Below, one piece after another: positions 1 to 10,842 of a DNA stretch of 64,000 bases. The translations under genes were made by a program, and so were the position numbers. The notes beneath the pieces were generated by a model. That model had not been told where the DNA came from, ran no database searches, and saw only the letters and a list, made by a program, of their open reading frames with translations. The stretch covers positions 1,290,001 through 1,354,000 of the forward strand of contig JAYJMM010000090.1 of NCBI GenBank assembly GCA_037349105.1, given 5' to 3'. The DNA comes from Limnomonas spitsbergensis. Lineage: Eukaryota; Chlorophyta; Chlorophyceae; Chlamydomonadales. Numbering within the stretch: the first letter of the stretch is position 1; every line of letters begins with the position of its first letter.

Positions 1-3000
1 CTGTCCAGGTTTCCACCCAGTGTGGGTAAACCGGCGCAGCGATCCAAGGCAGAAGCGGGCAGCAGGTTCCGGACAGGCACCAGCAAGAAGGACAGCCTGT
101 ATGGATTCTTCCACAACCCAGCTTGGGCACAGGAGGAAAGCTCAGGAGATCCAGAGAGATCCAGAGCCAGGACTGTGGTGAAGGTGGAAGAGGCAATAGA
201 GGAACAGCCGCAGCCGTTTGGCTGGGCAAGAATCTTGCTGTGGGCAACGCACCTGTGGAAGCAGATTTGCTCCAGGACGTTTGCTCATTTCAGTGACCAT
301 GTCACAGCAATTGAGGAGTTCAAGGCCCATCACCTGAGGGAGTGGGCGACAAAGGCCATGATGGGTATTCCCCATACAGGCCAGGACAGGGCGACGTTGT
401 TAGCCGCCCTTGGACAGGTGTCCAAGGGAGGGGCGGAGCACGAAGCGGCCCTGGCTGTTAAGACCTTCGCAGACGAATGGTGTAACGGCGTGACAGGAGA
501 TCAGGAGGAACCTGGATCTGAGCCTGAGGACGAGGAGGATCAAGAGTGGGAAGGATTTGAAACAGTGGCGCAGCGGCCAGAGGAGCTCAGGGAGGTCCAA
601 AGGTGGCAGCAGCAGGCAAGGGCCGCGCCAACGCCAATACCCAGATCAGAAGTTTTTGAGATCAGCAGTGAGCCGAGCCTCAGGAGGCGGCCAAGAGGCG
701 GGGAAGCGCCCAGGACCAGCAGCCCAGCTGCCAGTGAAAGGGCAGAGCTGACTAGCCGATCGCTCGCCAGGATGGCAGAGCAAGGCGTAGACACGCGCAG
801 GGCCAGCAAACAGGAGTCATATGCGCTGCTGCGCATAGTGGAAGGCAAGGAGAATATTTGCCAAGAGGTGCAAGTGGACCACATCGAGGAGTTCTTGAGG
901 AACAGACAAGTGGGACCAGCAAGGGGGACCCTGCAGGAAGTTGAACCTGCAGGCAGCACCAGGAGCAGCGGACCCAGAAGGCAGGAGGCCAGGGAGGAGA
1001 CGCGATCAGACTCCTACGCCAGAGACTATACTGGTGGAACACAGCCAGGCAGGCAGTACCAGGCGCCGCCCAGGGGGCAGGCAGGCAGTACGGAACAGCC
1101 AGGTGGATACAGCCAGGAGCCGCCTAGGGAGCAGGCAGGCAGCAGAGAGCAACATGACCGGCAGAACCGAGAGCCGCCCAGGGGGCAGGCAGACGGCGCG
1201 GATCAGCGAAACTGGCAGGGCCAGGAGCCACCCAGGGGGCAGGTTGGAAACAGCGAATCAGCGCAGCAAAACTGGCAGGGCCAGGAGCCGCCCAGGGGGC
1301 AGGCTGGAAACAACGGATCAGCGCAGCAAAACTGGCAGGGCCAGGAGCCGCCCAGGGGGCAGGCTGGAAACAGCGGATCAGCGCAGCAAAGTTGGCAAAA
1401 CCAGGGGTCGCCCAGGGGGCAGGCAGAATCGGACAGAGGAGCACAACCTTGGATATCCAGACCTGTGGAGCAGCAGAGTAGAAGTGAGGCGGGGTGGCCG
1501 CCACCTGCAGGGAGCAGAGACTCCGCATGCAGGGCAGGCAGACGGCCGTCTGGAGAGAACCATGCTCAGGAGGAGCCAGATAACAGACACAGCGGATACC
1601 AGCAGGATCGCAACCCATCAGGGGGCGGCGGAGATGGATCTGGATCACACTCTGGATCAGAGGATTCAGGGTCAACTAGAGCAGACAGGCGCGGGCCAGG
1701 GGCCAGGCGGGAGTCAGGTGCCCTGGAAATGAGAAGGCTCGAGTGGGAGCAGGCAAGGAACAATCTGCAGCTGCAGCAGCAGATGATCTCGCAGTTGGTA
1801 GGCGTTGCCAAATTTGCCAAGATTCCCACTATCCAAGGCAATGTGCCGGTGCTGGACATGTCGCACCCGGGCGCGGTTGCAGCCAGGACGTATTGCCAAG
1901 CTTGTGGCTACTGGGGTTCACACAACAGACTGGCGCTGTCAGATGAACCGCCAGCACTGGCTGTGGTAGCAGGGGAGATTACAGGATCGTGCCAATCGCC
2001 ATCAGCTATGGCTATGCTGGTGAAGTCACTGGTCAAGCTGTGGGACAGCAAGCCTGCGTGTGTGGGGCCGCTGATGTCGGCCATCAGGGCAGCGCCCCAC
2101 GCAGGAGAAAGGGCTGCCAGAGAGGTGGACAAGATCAGGGATCTGTGGACTGCCCCAGTGGGGGAGCAGTGCCAAGAGACATCGCTGCTCACCCTGTGGA
2201 TCAGGGTAGTGCAGGCGGAGGTGGGGAAGCCAACCTCAGAGGAGAGGACAGCTATCTCCAACCTCAGGTTGGGAGTGAAGACCACTCTTGATCCGGAAGT
2301 TAAGTCAGAGGAGACTGTGGAGGCGTTTGCTCACAGAGTACTGTCAACAGCGCAGTTGCTGCAGATCTCGAGGGATGCAGTGGACCACTTTGGCAGGCGA
2401 CACTCAGTCTCGCACATGTTTCATGACGGGCTGCCAGCAGCTACAAAAGCAAAGCTCAGCGAATTCGTCGTCACAGTACCAGGGTACCTGAGTATGACGG
2501 ATGAAGACCAGATCACAGTGCTGACTCAGCAGGTGGTGCTGTGGGAGAAGTTCGCCCTGGAAATGGGGGACCTAGGAGGAGCAAGCCTCAGGCAGGTGGC
2601 CAGCAGTGGACTTGGCCAGGGCGAGGCGCAGTACAACAAAGGAAGGAGAGAGCGGACTGGACAGTGGGAGATGCGGGCTCGCCTGGACGGGGCAGTGATC
2701 CCCGCAGGCCCAGCTGCAGCACAGCCACAGCGGAGTGAGGGTAAGCCCAGAGGAGTTTCCTGGGCAGACCAACCCGCAGCGCAGCACAACAGCGCAGGGA
2801 GCGCTATGGGGGTACCCAAGGCGTGTTACCAGTGTGGTAGCACAGCGCATCTGGCCAGGGACTGCAGAGTACCCAGGGCCAAGGATGAGCGCAGAGATGA
2901 GCGCAGGGATGAGCGCAGGCCAGCGCCGCTAGCTACAGACATAACAACTGGGCAGGCCAGACCGCCGCCGCAGCAGTATCCCCTACCGCCCAGGCCGCCG

Positions 3001-3504
3001 CAGGGACAGGCGGCTGGCAGGCCGTATGATCGGAACCAGGGCAACAGGCCGTATCCAAGGCCAGGGCCAGGCCAGGGTGGTCAGGCACAGCAGGCGGCAC
3101 ATGTGTCGCACCTGACCAGCCCAACAGGGCAGGCTGAGCCTGAGGGCTGGCACCAGACGATGGCTGAGATGCTCAGCGAGTCGGTGGCCCTAATGACGCA
3201 GGTTGGGCTGATGCCCAAGCCTGTGGAATTCAAACAGGCAGTTCACAATGCCCGCCCTAAGTCATTCTTGCCAGAACCTTTCAGGGAGGAGGAACCTGAG
3301 CAGAGCCTCAGGGAACCTGCCTCCAGGAAGGGAGAAAAGAGGCTGGTGTTGAGCAGATTGGCTGACGATATGATTGATATCCGCCTGCAGGTGTTCAAGC
3401 TGAACGAGAGGTTGTCGTCGCTCTCTTGCGCTACCTTACCCATGGGAACCGACCAGCGTGGTGAGGCCAGTAGGGGCAAGCAGGGTGGTGCCAGCAGCGC
3501 CTAA
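1..3504 (+). pseudogene. Gag polyprotein of retroelement A (5' partial, frameshifted at its end)
   Basis: This frame is open from the first base, so the real start lies outside the window; the GTG at 22 is only the first start-like codon. Seen in order: a low-complexity charged N-terminal part; a Pro/Gly/Gln-rich stretch with seven QEPPRGQA-like repeats (1062-1430); a Gag-like helical core from about 1740 to 2600; a CCHC zinc knuckle (C-x2-C-x4-H-x4-C) at 2824-2868; then a Pro-rich tail. Gag packages the element RNA into cytoplasmic particles and the knuckle binds RNA. In copy B the same protein runs on into the protease motif without a break. Here it ends at a TAA reached through a one-base frameshift, so the stop is a lesion and not the natural end. 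Assignment is by architecture and by alignment to B. Confidence 0.85.
1062..1430 (+). repeat. QEPPRGQA-type tandem repeats in Gag A
   Basis: Seven imperfect copies of a Gly/Gln/Pro-rich unit occur. The last three or four are a nearly exact 60-bp repeat (about 1210-1400). Copy B has five diverged units at the equivalent place, so repeat number varies between copies. Confidence 0.85.
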
Positions 3505-4012
3505 GCTGCAGTACTTCCGAAACGACAGGAGCAACCTGGAGCAGTGTGTGGGTCTCATGGTGAAGGGCAAGGTCCTAGTGGCTCAGAAAGCGCTGATGGA
3601 CTCTGCTTGCTCCTGCCATGTTATCACAGTGAACATTGCTGAACAGCTAGTGGCCATGGGCGCTGAGCTGGTGCGTACGGATGAGAAGATCCGTACCACG
3701 GACAATGCAGGAGCAGACCTGTATGGTATCCTGTTTATTTATGTGGTGTATGGTTACGGTGGGCCTAACGCCATCATGGAGCCCACAGTGGTCCGTGTGG
3801 TGAAGACGCCGCCTGACGCATATGAACATCTGGTGGGGAACCCTGAGTTTCTCAAATATGATGGAGTCCTCGAGGCAGCAGGAAGGCTGACCTTACGCCC
3901 CAGAGAGGGTACCCAGGGGGCGCGCGGGTCCAGGGACCTTACGCTGCAGCTGGAGCTGGCATCCCCAGTGGGGGGATACCAGGCAGCAGCCGTGGCGTGG
4001 GCAGGGATCTAG
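3458..4012 (+). pseudogene. Retropepsin-like domain of retroelement A
   Basis: This is frame 2, taking over from the Gag frame after the frameshift. The motif LMDSACSCHVIT (about 3594-3629) matches the D-S/T-G/A active-site loop of retroviral-type aspartic proteases, followed by an Ala/Asp/Gly-rich flap-like region. Such proteases act as dimers to cut Gag-Pol. The frame closes at a TAG at 4010-4012, where copy B has CAG (Gln), and downstream sequence stays alignable to B in the same frame. The TAG is therefore a nonsense mutation. Confidence in protease identity is moderate: only the catalytic loop is recognisable. Confidence 0.7.
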
Positions 4013-5305
4013 TGCGGATTCGCCGAAAGGGGAGGATGGCCTGCGGCCAGTATTGAGGACGAGCATGAGCCCCTCTTACAACATGCCATGGCCCACCGTG
4101 CAGGCGCAGCCATGAAGGCTTCAACAAACTATGGAGAGCCTCATGAGGCGTCCCGGCAAAACAGCAAGCCGCAGCAGGCGCGGGGCGCCCAGAGGCAGCA
4201 CAGGGAGGTGCCGATGGGTCCCGCAACAGCGCCGCCTCAGGAGAGGCGTGAGCGCAGACAGGCGGAGGAACCTCAAAGCCGTGCAGAGCCGCAGGCGGCG
4301 GCCGCGGCAGAGATGGCGGAGAACATCCGCAGAGCACACCTGGCAGCAACCATGCCGGTAGTAAGGAAGGAGTTCCTGAGGAGGAACAATAAATCCAGCG
4401 AGGAGAACCCGTGCACCTTGTGCGGGGCAAAGGGGTGGCAAACAGCGGAGTGCTGTGACAGCAGGGTTCTGGACCTCAGCAAGTCAGGGCTGCGAGCAGA
4501 GGCGCCAAAATCCATGCAGCAAGAGGTATGCAGGGGCAGGCCAGCTCCAGGTACCCGGAAGGCTGACAAGGTTGTCGCCCCGGAGGTGGAGGTTGCAGAG
4601 CTAGGCGCAGCAGCCCAGAGTGGGGAAGCAGATCCCAGCCAGGGCCAGTCTGGCAGCAAGGATGAGGAGGAGGAGGAAGACAGCGAAAGGGAGGCAGAGC
4701 CCCAGGGGGCGCTGCGCAGCAGGGAATCCAGAGAGTTGGAGAGGCTGCGCTACCAGCAGCGGTTCGCGCAGAAGGCGTTAAAAGACATGGAGGTGCAGTT
4801 GTACCAACAAAGCGCGGCTTTTGTACAGTACCTACGCTTGCAGATGGCAAGGTGGGGTGACATCAAATCAGTGGACAGCGTCATGACAGACTTGCAGAAG
4901 GAGTATATTCTGCGGGCAGACCAACTGCCAGGCCTGTATCAGGCCATTGGGGACCTGCAGGCGGGGAGGCCGCAAAACAGGGTGCAAGTGGACCCGGAGC
5001 TGGCAGCCAACATCCAGGAGGCGTTGGTACCCGCATCCCCATGGGATAGCGACCCGGAAGGGGAAGGCGAGCCCCCCAGCACGGTGGTACCAGCGGAAGC
5101 AAAGCAAAGGGACCCTGGGCTAAACAACCCGGGAGGCGCCAACAGAGCTAAGATGGCTAGTCCCGATGCCCGCAGGGAGCGGAGGGGGACAGAGGCGGCA
5201 ATTGAGGCCGAGGACAAGGCTCCCAGGGAGCGCAGCAGGAGCGCCCAGAGAGGGCAGGTGAGGGAGCACCAGGCGGTGGCTCCCACGCCAGGGGTCAAGA
5301 GCTAG
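4013..5305 (+). pseudogene. Charged linker region of Gag-Pol A (between protease and second knuckle)
   Basis: The frame is open again immediately after the 4010 TAG and remains collinear with copy B. The protein is highly charged (Glu/Arg/Gln-rich). It contains a CxxC..C segment (about 4410-4455, CTLCGAKGW...C) and a predicted coiled-coil-like helix around 4735-5000 rich in Leu/Glu/Gln. I recognise no catalytic domain. It ends at TAG 5303-5305, again aligned to a CAG in copy B. Confidence 0.6.
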
Positions 5306-6985
5306 CTGACGGAGCACAACACAGGAGATAGCAGCCCGGCCGATGTACAGGCCAAGGGCAGGTGGCGCAGGTCCCCGAGTGAGGGGGACAGCGACAGGCG
5401 TATCCACGCGAGGAAGGAGAGCCCAGGACCAGAGCAGAGGGGCAGCATGCCCCGAGGCCGCTCCCTAGAGCGAGGTTCAGGGAGCCTGGCCAGATCGTTC
5501 AGGAAGGGCGACCAAGAACAAGACAGGAGGAGGGCAGCTGACCGTAGTCCGCCGGGCAGGGCCCCGGCTGGACAGGGACGGACAGCCAAGCCGGCCCATC
5601 TGGGACCAAAAGATGGGGGAGTGTGTTTCAAGTGCCATCAGCCTGGGCACTACGCCAGCGAATGCCCAGACTGGAGGTCGGTGATGGCGGGCAGCAGCGG
5701 CCGCTTGGACAAGCCTAGGGTCCCAGCCGGCCCAGAGAGGGGTGTGAAGGCTGATGGACCAGGCCACAGCCTGGAGGGTCCAGAGGACAGGTTAAGGAGG
5801 GCCTACGAGGCCGAGCAGCGTACCTCCTTCGAGGAGTGGAAGGCGCAGAGGGCTGCTGCAAGCCAGAGCGGGCTGTCCGAAAGGGCAGTCCAGACTCTCA
5901 AGACAGGACTGCGCAAATGCTGCCAGGAGGGCAGCAGCGACGATTCCTGGGACAAGATGGTACCATGGGTGGCGCTGGGCTTCCGCTGCTCGCCGCAGCA
6001 GGCCACGCGCATGGCGCCATACGAGGTTCTGTTTGGGCAGAGACCCACGTTCCCCTCCAGAGTGGGGGCGGACCTATGGAGCACCGCCAAGGTGGCAACA
6101 GCAGAGGAGGCAGCGGACCTGCTCCTGGCCAGAGTGGCTAGGATCAAAGAGGCGCTGCCAGTTGCGGGTGAGCACCTAAAGATCGCACAGCACCGCGATA
6201 AGCTGCGCTATGCAAGGATCAGGGGAGGAGGATACGTCCCCCAGATCAGACGTTTCGCAGAAGGCGATTACGTGTATGTCAGATATTCATCGGAGCGCCG
6301 TAGCCTGGATCCTAAGGCTAGGCCAGAGATCCTGAGAGTTAAAAGGCTGGGAGAAACAGGCACACTGGTGTTGGAGGGAGCAAACGGTTTGACAGTGACA
6401 GAGAACGCTGTCAACTGCTCCCCGTGCCACTTGCCCAACCTCCGAGGGGTGGTCGATTTCAGTGGGGCAAGGCCCAATAACAGCTTGTCTTGTGAGGTGT
6501 GCCAACTGCCAGATCGCGGAGATGTGATGCTGTTGTGCGATGTCTGCAACACAGGTTGGCACATGGATTGCTTGGTACCAGCTCTTGATGAGGTGCCTGA
6601 GGGCGATTGGTTGTGCCCACGGTGCCAGCCGAACGACAAGGGCGCTGGGCCAGCTGAGATAGCAGGGCCTACTGCAGAGCCAGCGCGCAGCGCAGCCGTC
6701 CAGGGGCGGCCAAGCCCAGCTGCCAGAGCAGCAGCCAGGGCGGCACCGGATGCCGACATTATGGATAAGCCTGAGGTGGAGGTTATGGCCACCAACCCAG
6801 CTACGCGGCAAATGGAGCGGGGCATCGCAAGGCCAATGGCGAACGGGTTGTACGACATCTCGTACACCACTGGCCGGGGAGAGGCCAATGTCACCCCGAG
6901 GGCAGTTGCCAGACGGGCCAAGGTGGCCAAAGAAGCAGCGAAGGAGGAGGAGGAATCAGCACTTGAAGGGTGCACCGATACCTGA
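5306..6985 (+). pseudogene. Zinc knuckle fused to integrase tail and PHD finger, retroelement A
   Basis: This is the same frame as the preceding pieces. A CCHC knuckle (CFKCHQPGHYASEC) is at 5624-5665. At about 5865 the reading jumps in frame to integrase sequence starting GLSERAVQTL, whose Glu aligns with the third acid of the integrase DDE triad; the Asp residues and the HHCC zinc domain are absent. After a PYEVLFGQRP block and a basic SH3-like integrase C-terminal part comes a complete PHD finger (6491-6625, Cys4-His-Cys3), then a basic/acidic tail. It ends at TGA 6983-6985, where B reads GGA and runs a little further. A PHD finger would bind a histone-tail mark and could steer integration; that role is inferred. 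Confidence 0.85.
6491..6625 (+). other. PHD finger domain, intact ligands (copy A)
   Basis: The spacing C-x2-C-x11-C-x2-C-x4-H-x2-C-x14-C-x2-C is complete, with the conserved Trp two residues before the last CPRC pair (GDWLCPRC). PHD fingers read methylated or unmodified histone H3 tails. Gypsy elements with a chromatin reader usually carry a chromodomain at this position, so the PHD looks like a functional substitute. Confidence 0.9.
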
Positions 6986-7783
6986 ACCTCATGGAAGGCC
7001 GAGCCCAGAGCGGCAAGGCTGCTGAGCATGTGACGATACTCACACCGCAACCAACAGGAAAGGGCAGAGGCTGAGCAGCAGAAGACGCTTTCAGGCACAG
7101 CGCACCTGGTCCTAGTGCGCGGCAGGTGCTGGTCCGGAGGCCAGCGAGTCAATGGCAGTTTATGCTAGGTGGCGACAAGACCTAGAGCAGCAACGGGTTA
7201 TGAAAATTTGTTTCTACAGAGCCGCAGCAGCAAGGCTGCGGTAGTACATATGCGGGAGCGTGGACAACAAGACTTGATTTTGTGGAGTAGTGATAGTAAC
7301 CAAGGGGGCAGAAGCCGCTGCTGCGGCGCACATTTCCTGTGGCCTTAAAAGACCAGGCGTCTAGGGCGCAGTGGGGCGAGAGCAGCGGTTATACTTAGCC
7401 TGGCCTGATGATTCTGATTAACAGCCAAGTTTGGTGATGAGCAACTGAGATGCTTAGAATGACGCGCAGTATGTGCGCATTGCTTGCAGAGATTATGTGA
7501 ATTTTGCCTTGAAGGAAGCCTGAACCAGGCAGATGCGTTTGGACGGCCTGAACCAGGCAGATTTGTGTATATGGCCTGAACCAGGCAGATGCGTGTGGAC
7601 GGCCTGAACCAGGCAGATTTGTGTATATGGCCTGAACCAGGCAGATGCGAGTAGAAGGCCTGAACCAGGCAGATTTGCTTTGATACTTTGATCTTCTGAG
7701 GTGTACATATTGCCAGAAATTTCTTCCTAACAGTACCGACCCCTTTTTCCGGCTCCCAGCGCATGCCCGATAGGCTTAACGCT
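6986..7783 (+). other. 3' untranslated region of retroelement A
   Basis: Non-coding sequence lies between the end of the polyprotein and the purine tract. Its last half contains a 28-bp tandem repeat. Parts align to the matching segment of copy B (11092-11600, reverse strand). Confidence 0.7.
7517..7684 (+). repeat. 28-bp tandem repeat (CCTGAACCAGGCAGAT core)
   Basis: Six units share the core CCTGAACCAGGCAGAT with two alternating tails, so the higher-order unit is about 56 bp. Copy B has a single core copy at about 11191-11212, so the array expanded after the two copies separated. Confidence 0.9.
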
Positions 7784-7801
7784 GAGGAGCGGGGGGGCGA
7801 G
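7784..7801 (+). promoter_or_regulatory. Polypurine tract of retroelement A
   Basis: GAGGAGCGGGGGGGCGAG lies directly before the LTR, where the plus-strand primer of an LTR retroelement is expected. Copy B has a near-identical tract at the same place. Confidence 0.75.
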
Positions 7802-8020
7802 TGAAGTAGTAGGGGCGGTACCCACGAGACAGGGACACCCAGACTTACCCCTAGGCAGAGAGACTTCCTGCTAGGGCTGAACCTTACAGTAGCCAGTTAA
7901 CAGCTCTTGTCTGAAGTACAAGGAGCCTGTTTGTGAGTAGAAGGACACCTCTCTAAGGCGCCTTTACCGGAGATTACGGAGTTTACCATATTGGCGCGTT
8001 TACTGCTTTATGGTGCGACA
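7802..8020 (+). repeat. 3' LTR of retroelement A (219 bp, TG...CA)
   Basis: It begins TGAAGTAG directly after the purine tract and ends GGTGCGACA. It is 219/219 identical to 8652-8870, and a diverged copy lies at the 3' end of element B (10843-11074). A longer LTR that also includes 8021-8651 was considered. I prefer 219 bp because both A and B end at the same CA with unrelated flanks. Confidence 0.75.
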
Positions 8021-8651
8021 GCTGTCACGGTATATTACGGTATACGTGCCAAAACCGTTTAGGCCGCAGTTTGCGACCTCGGAGGCTTCGCAGCTTCCCT
8101 GCGGATCCTCCTTATTTGAATAGGAACCTAGAAACCCGCTTACGCCAGGGGTTTAGCTGTCCCGTACTTTGAATTGGGCCTGCCGGGTCCCTGTATCCCG
8201 GCAATTGCCTAAACTAGTTACTTCGTCCCTTTCAAAAGGACAGACCTCTTCTGTAACAAGCTCCGGCCGTCACCCAGTGCGTGAGACCCGAGGTGTACCT
8301 TAAGTCAGTGCCTACAACAAGTCAAGACTACCTCAGCTTCCGCTGAGATAGCAAGAGAACAAGACCTCAGTTGAGGAACGAGATCCCTGCCGAACAAGTA
8401 GTTCGCAGTCTACGATCCCGTACCCTCACCGCGTGTGACGCGGTAAGTGCACCTGATAGCCTAGCTGGTTCGCGACCAGACAGCCTGAAGGCCTGCGCCA
8501 ACCCTTGCTATTGCCTGACATACAAATACAAATCTAGCGGCTTAACTCGTTGAGCACCCGCAGCCAGTGAGTAGTCACGAAGTCTGCCCGTAGGCGCCCA
8601 TCACTGTCGTGAGGGAGAAGTCCGCCACGGACCTGAAGCGCACAATGCGAG
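8021..8651 (+). mobile_element. Retroelement 5' leader remnant between two LTRs
   Basis: About 630 bp align to the reverse complement of 27516-28141, the leader upstream of Gag in copy B. Here it is trapped between two identical LTRs. The sequence just before the second LTR (GCGAG) matches the end of the purine-tract junction. This fits an LTR-leader-LTR deletion derivative that shares one LTR with copy A. Confidence 0.65.
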
Positions 8652-8870
8652 TGAAGTAGTAGGGGCGGTACCCACGAGACAGGGACACCCAGACTTACCC
8701 CTAGGCAGAGAGACTTCCTGCTAGGGCTGAACCTTACAGTAGCCAGTTAACAGCTCTTGTCTGAAGTACAAGGAGCCTGTTTGTGAGTAGAAGGACACCT
8801 CTCTAAGGCGCCTTTACCGGAGATTACGGAGTTTACCATATTGGCGCGTTTACTGCTTTATGGTGCGACA
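8652..8870 (+). repeat. Second 219-bp LTR copy
   Basis: Identical over 219 bp to 7802-8020. It is followed directly by sequence of the TIR element seen complete at 29.4-35.1 kb, so this is the outer boundary of the retroelement block. Confidence 0.8.
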
Positions 8871-8990
8871 TACGCTTAGGGTACGCTTAGGGTGTAGGAC
8901 AGCCAGCCCAAGAATTGATGCGCCTCGCGCAGCCAGCATTAACATACTTCAGCAATTTTAGGTAGGCACCTGAGCTTACATAAAACGCCG
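8871..8990 (+). mobile_element. Fragment of the 29.4-kb TIR element
   Basis: Matches 29479-29598 with one mismatch in 120 bp. It begins exactly at the LTR end and stops matching at 8990. The retroelement appears to have landed in, or recombined with, another copy of the TIR element. The outer 85 bp of that copy's terminus are not here. Confidence 0.9.
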
Positions 8991-10842
8991 CAGGGGTAGG
9001 TAGGAACGCATAAAGTATGAATACAAAAATACTGGTGCCTCTGTGGGAAAGTGAGGAATCTGCACGGTACCAGAATCGGTACTCACGGGCAAAAATGCAG
9101 GATTTAATTATTAAGTTAAGCCTTACGGTCCTGCAATAATATATTAATCAGCCGCATTTTTTTTCCGCGCAAGCCAATTGTCAGTAGACAATGCGACGGC
9201 AAAGGACGGATACGGGGTAGAGTAGCACCGAGGTAAAATCCCCATCATTAAAATGTGTGAAGTTTTTACAGTCCATCAGAGCATCAGAGTTGATGCATTG
9301 GATATGTGCCTGTAAACCGGTAAAGGCACTTGATATGCTAGGACAGAAAGCGAAAACCAGTGACCCCCCTGGGCAAGCAACTAGCACACAACCACGACAG
9401 TGGCGTGGGAATGAACCCCATAGTGCAAAAACAATCGTGAAATCGTAAAAGAAACATTATCGACCCCTGACTAACCCCCCTCACCACAGCCTCCGGAACC
9501 CAGTCAAACCTTAATTTCTCAGTAAAGAATGCGAATTTTGAAAGGGGAGAGGGGCCAAGTCGAAGCAGCTCAACCGTGCGCTTCTTAAGATGTCGCTGGA
9601 TGCGCTTGGTTCAAAAATGCCATATGGTGAAACAAAGAACGAAATCATGAACATGATACAGTAGCTCTAGCTACCACCGGCCAGCTACCTATCCTCGCTC
9701 GCCCATGAGGCTCCAGAAACGAGAGGACTCACGGATCTCACTGGCATCTAACGACAGCTGACTAATGTGCTAAGGAACTTGATTTTGTGCCTCGTGGGGA
9801 GCTCCTTGCCCCCCCCCCCCCTTCAAACTCCTCAGTGCTGAGGGCATATCGTGTTGGTTGTCATGTTACATTACAACTCCGCTGTTTGCCTGAGAAATTA
9901 AGGTTTCACTGGGTGCCAGTGGCGCGGGATGGGTTGGCTGTATGCCAGGGGTCGATATTTTGTTTTTGGGAATGGGGGTTTGGACTTGTGTATCTGCCCT
10001 GGCTCCCCTTGCCCGTGGTCAAGAAAACTGTACTCAATTGCCTCACGCGAAGGCAAAGAACCATCTACGTAGCAGAGAACATGACTGAGGGAAGAGGCAG
10101 GTGGAGATGTTGGCAGTCATAGCTCGGCCAAGGAGGAAGGCAGCGTGCTGCCAGGGCCGATATTTTGGGCCACGGCTGCCCGGGAGCAATGCGGTAGGTT
10201 AAGAACAGTGCATATCCGCTGGGCCTCGCTCAATGCTCGGCCACGTGGGGCTGGTAGGGAATGACTAGGCTCATGTTCCAGCTACCATGCACAGCCTGGG
10301 CCATGGCCCATCGTGCAGCCTTGCCATCCTCCTTTGTAAGGTAGCAGGAACATGGAACCCGGCGTCCTAGGCGGGGGCAGAGAGACGACAAGGTGGTAGG
10401 TGAGGACTGACTGAGGTTCCGAACAAAGGTACACGGATGCATGCCGTAGAAGGAGGGGAGGAGATACATGGGACGGTATGAATGGGGGAAATGAAGGCGG
10501 AAGCAGGTGTACGGCTTATTTTAAGGGGACAATCTTCGATTCCTCGCCTCGCCGGCCAACACTAGGTAAGGTGCCAAGGCCTCAACATCTCAATGTGCCT
10601 GCATGCAGTGGGCCGGGTTGCGACATTTAACGCGTGTCAGAGGTGGGAAGCGGATGCGATGTCGGAAGAGAGGCATTTAGCTAATTTAGCCAATGTGAAT
10701 GGACCGTTCGAAAAGATCATGTCACAGATGTTGAGGACGATCTAGGACCAACAAGGGCATTGCATCATCATCGCACTCTCTTGACCCAGGCCATGGGTGG
10801 CTCTTTGGAGCAAGCTTCAGTTCCCGTCGGAACGGTGGTGTC
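8991..10842. other. Non-coding interval between the two retroelements
   Basis: No ORF here has recognisable content; the longest (9787-10122, 111 codons) shows no domain or family resemblance. Composition is more AT-rich than the flanking elements. The only structure I see is the inverted repeat listed separately. Confidence 0.6.
9446..9967. mobile_element. MITE-like inverted repeat (about 520 bp)
   Basis: Arms at about 9457-9522 and 9890-9957 are inverted copies. The inner 24 bp match with one mismatch (9499-9522 against 9890-9913), and the outer parts share ATCGACCCCTG. The interior has no coding potential. No target duplication could be fixed, so a simple hairpin-forming repeat is possible. 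Confidence 0.45.

Larger units (their letters stand above)
1..8020 (+). mobile_element. Ty3/gypsy-like LTR retroelement copy A, 5' truncated by the window, decayed
   Basis: Reading along the + strand there is Gag with a CCHC knuckle, a retropepsin-like motif, a basic/acidic linker with a second CCHC knuckle, the end of an integrase, a PHD finger, a 3' untranslated region, a purine tract and an LTR. The window opens inside Gag: its first codons match about residue 195 of the homologous ORF in copy B. Compared with B, A has a one-base frameshift near 3470-3500, in-frame TAG codons at 4010-4012 and 5303-5305, and an in-frame deletion near 5865 that removes everything from after knuckle 2 to the integrase catalytic Glu, about 7.4 kb in B. 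A cannot be autonomous and could move only with enzymes from a relative. The Ty3/gypsy assignment rests on the RT and RNase H of copy B. Confidence 0.9.

Noticed and set aside
3458..3504. Programmed frameshift between Gag and protease in copy A
   Set aside because: Copy B has Gag and protease in one continuous frame and A shows no slippery heptamer; the overlap is a one-base lesion.
7517..7684. CRISPR-like array
   Set aside because: The units are direct tandem repeats with two alternating tails, no unique spacers, in a eukaryotic retroelement UTR.
7802..8651. An 850-bp LTR made of the 219-bp repeat plus the leader block
   Set aside because: Copy B's 3' end has only the 219-bp-type unit followed by unrelated DNA, and the unit alone has TG...CA ends next to the purine tract.
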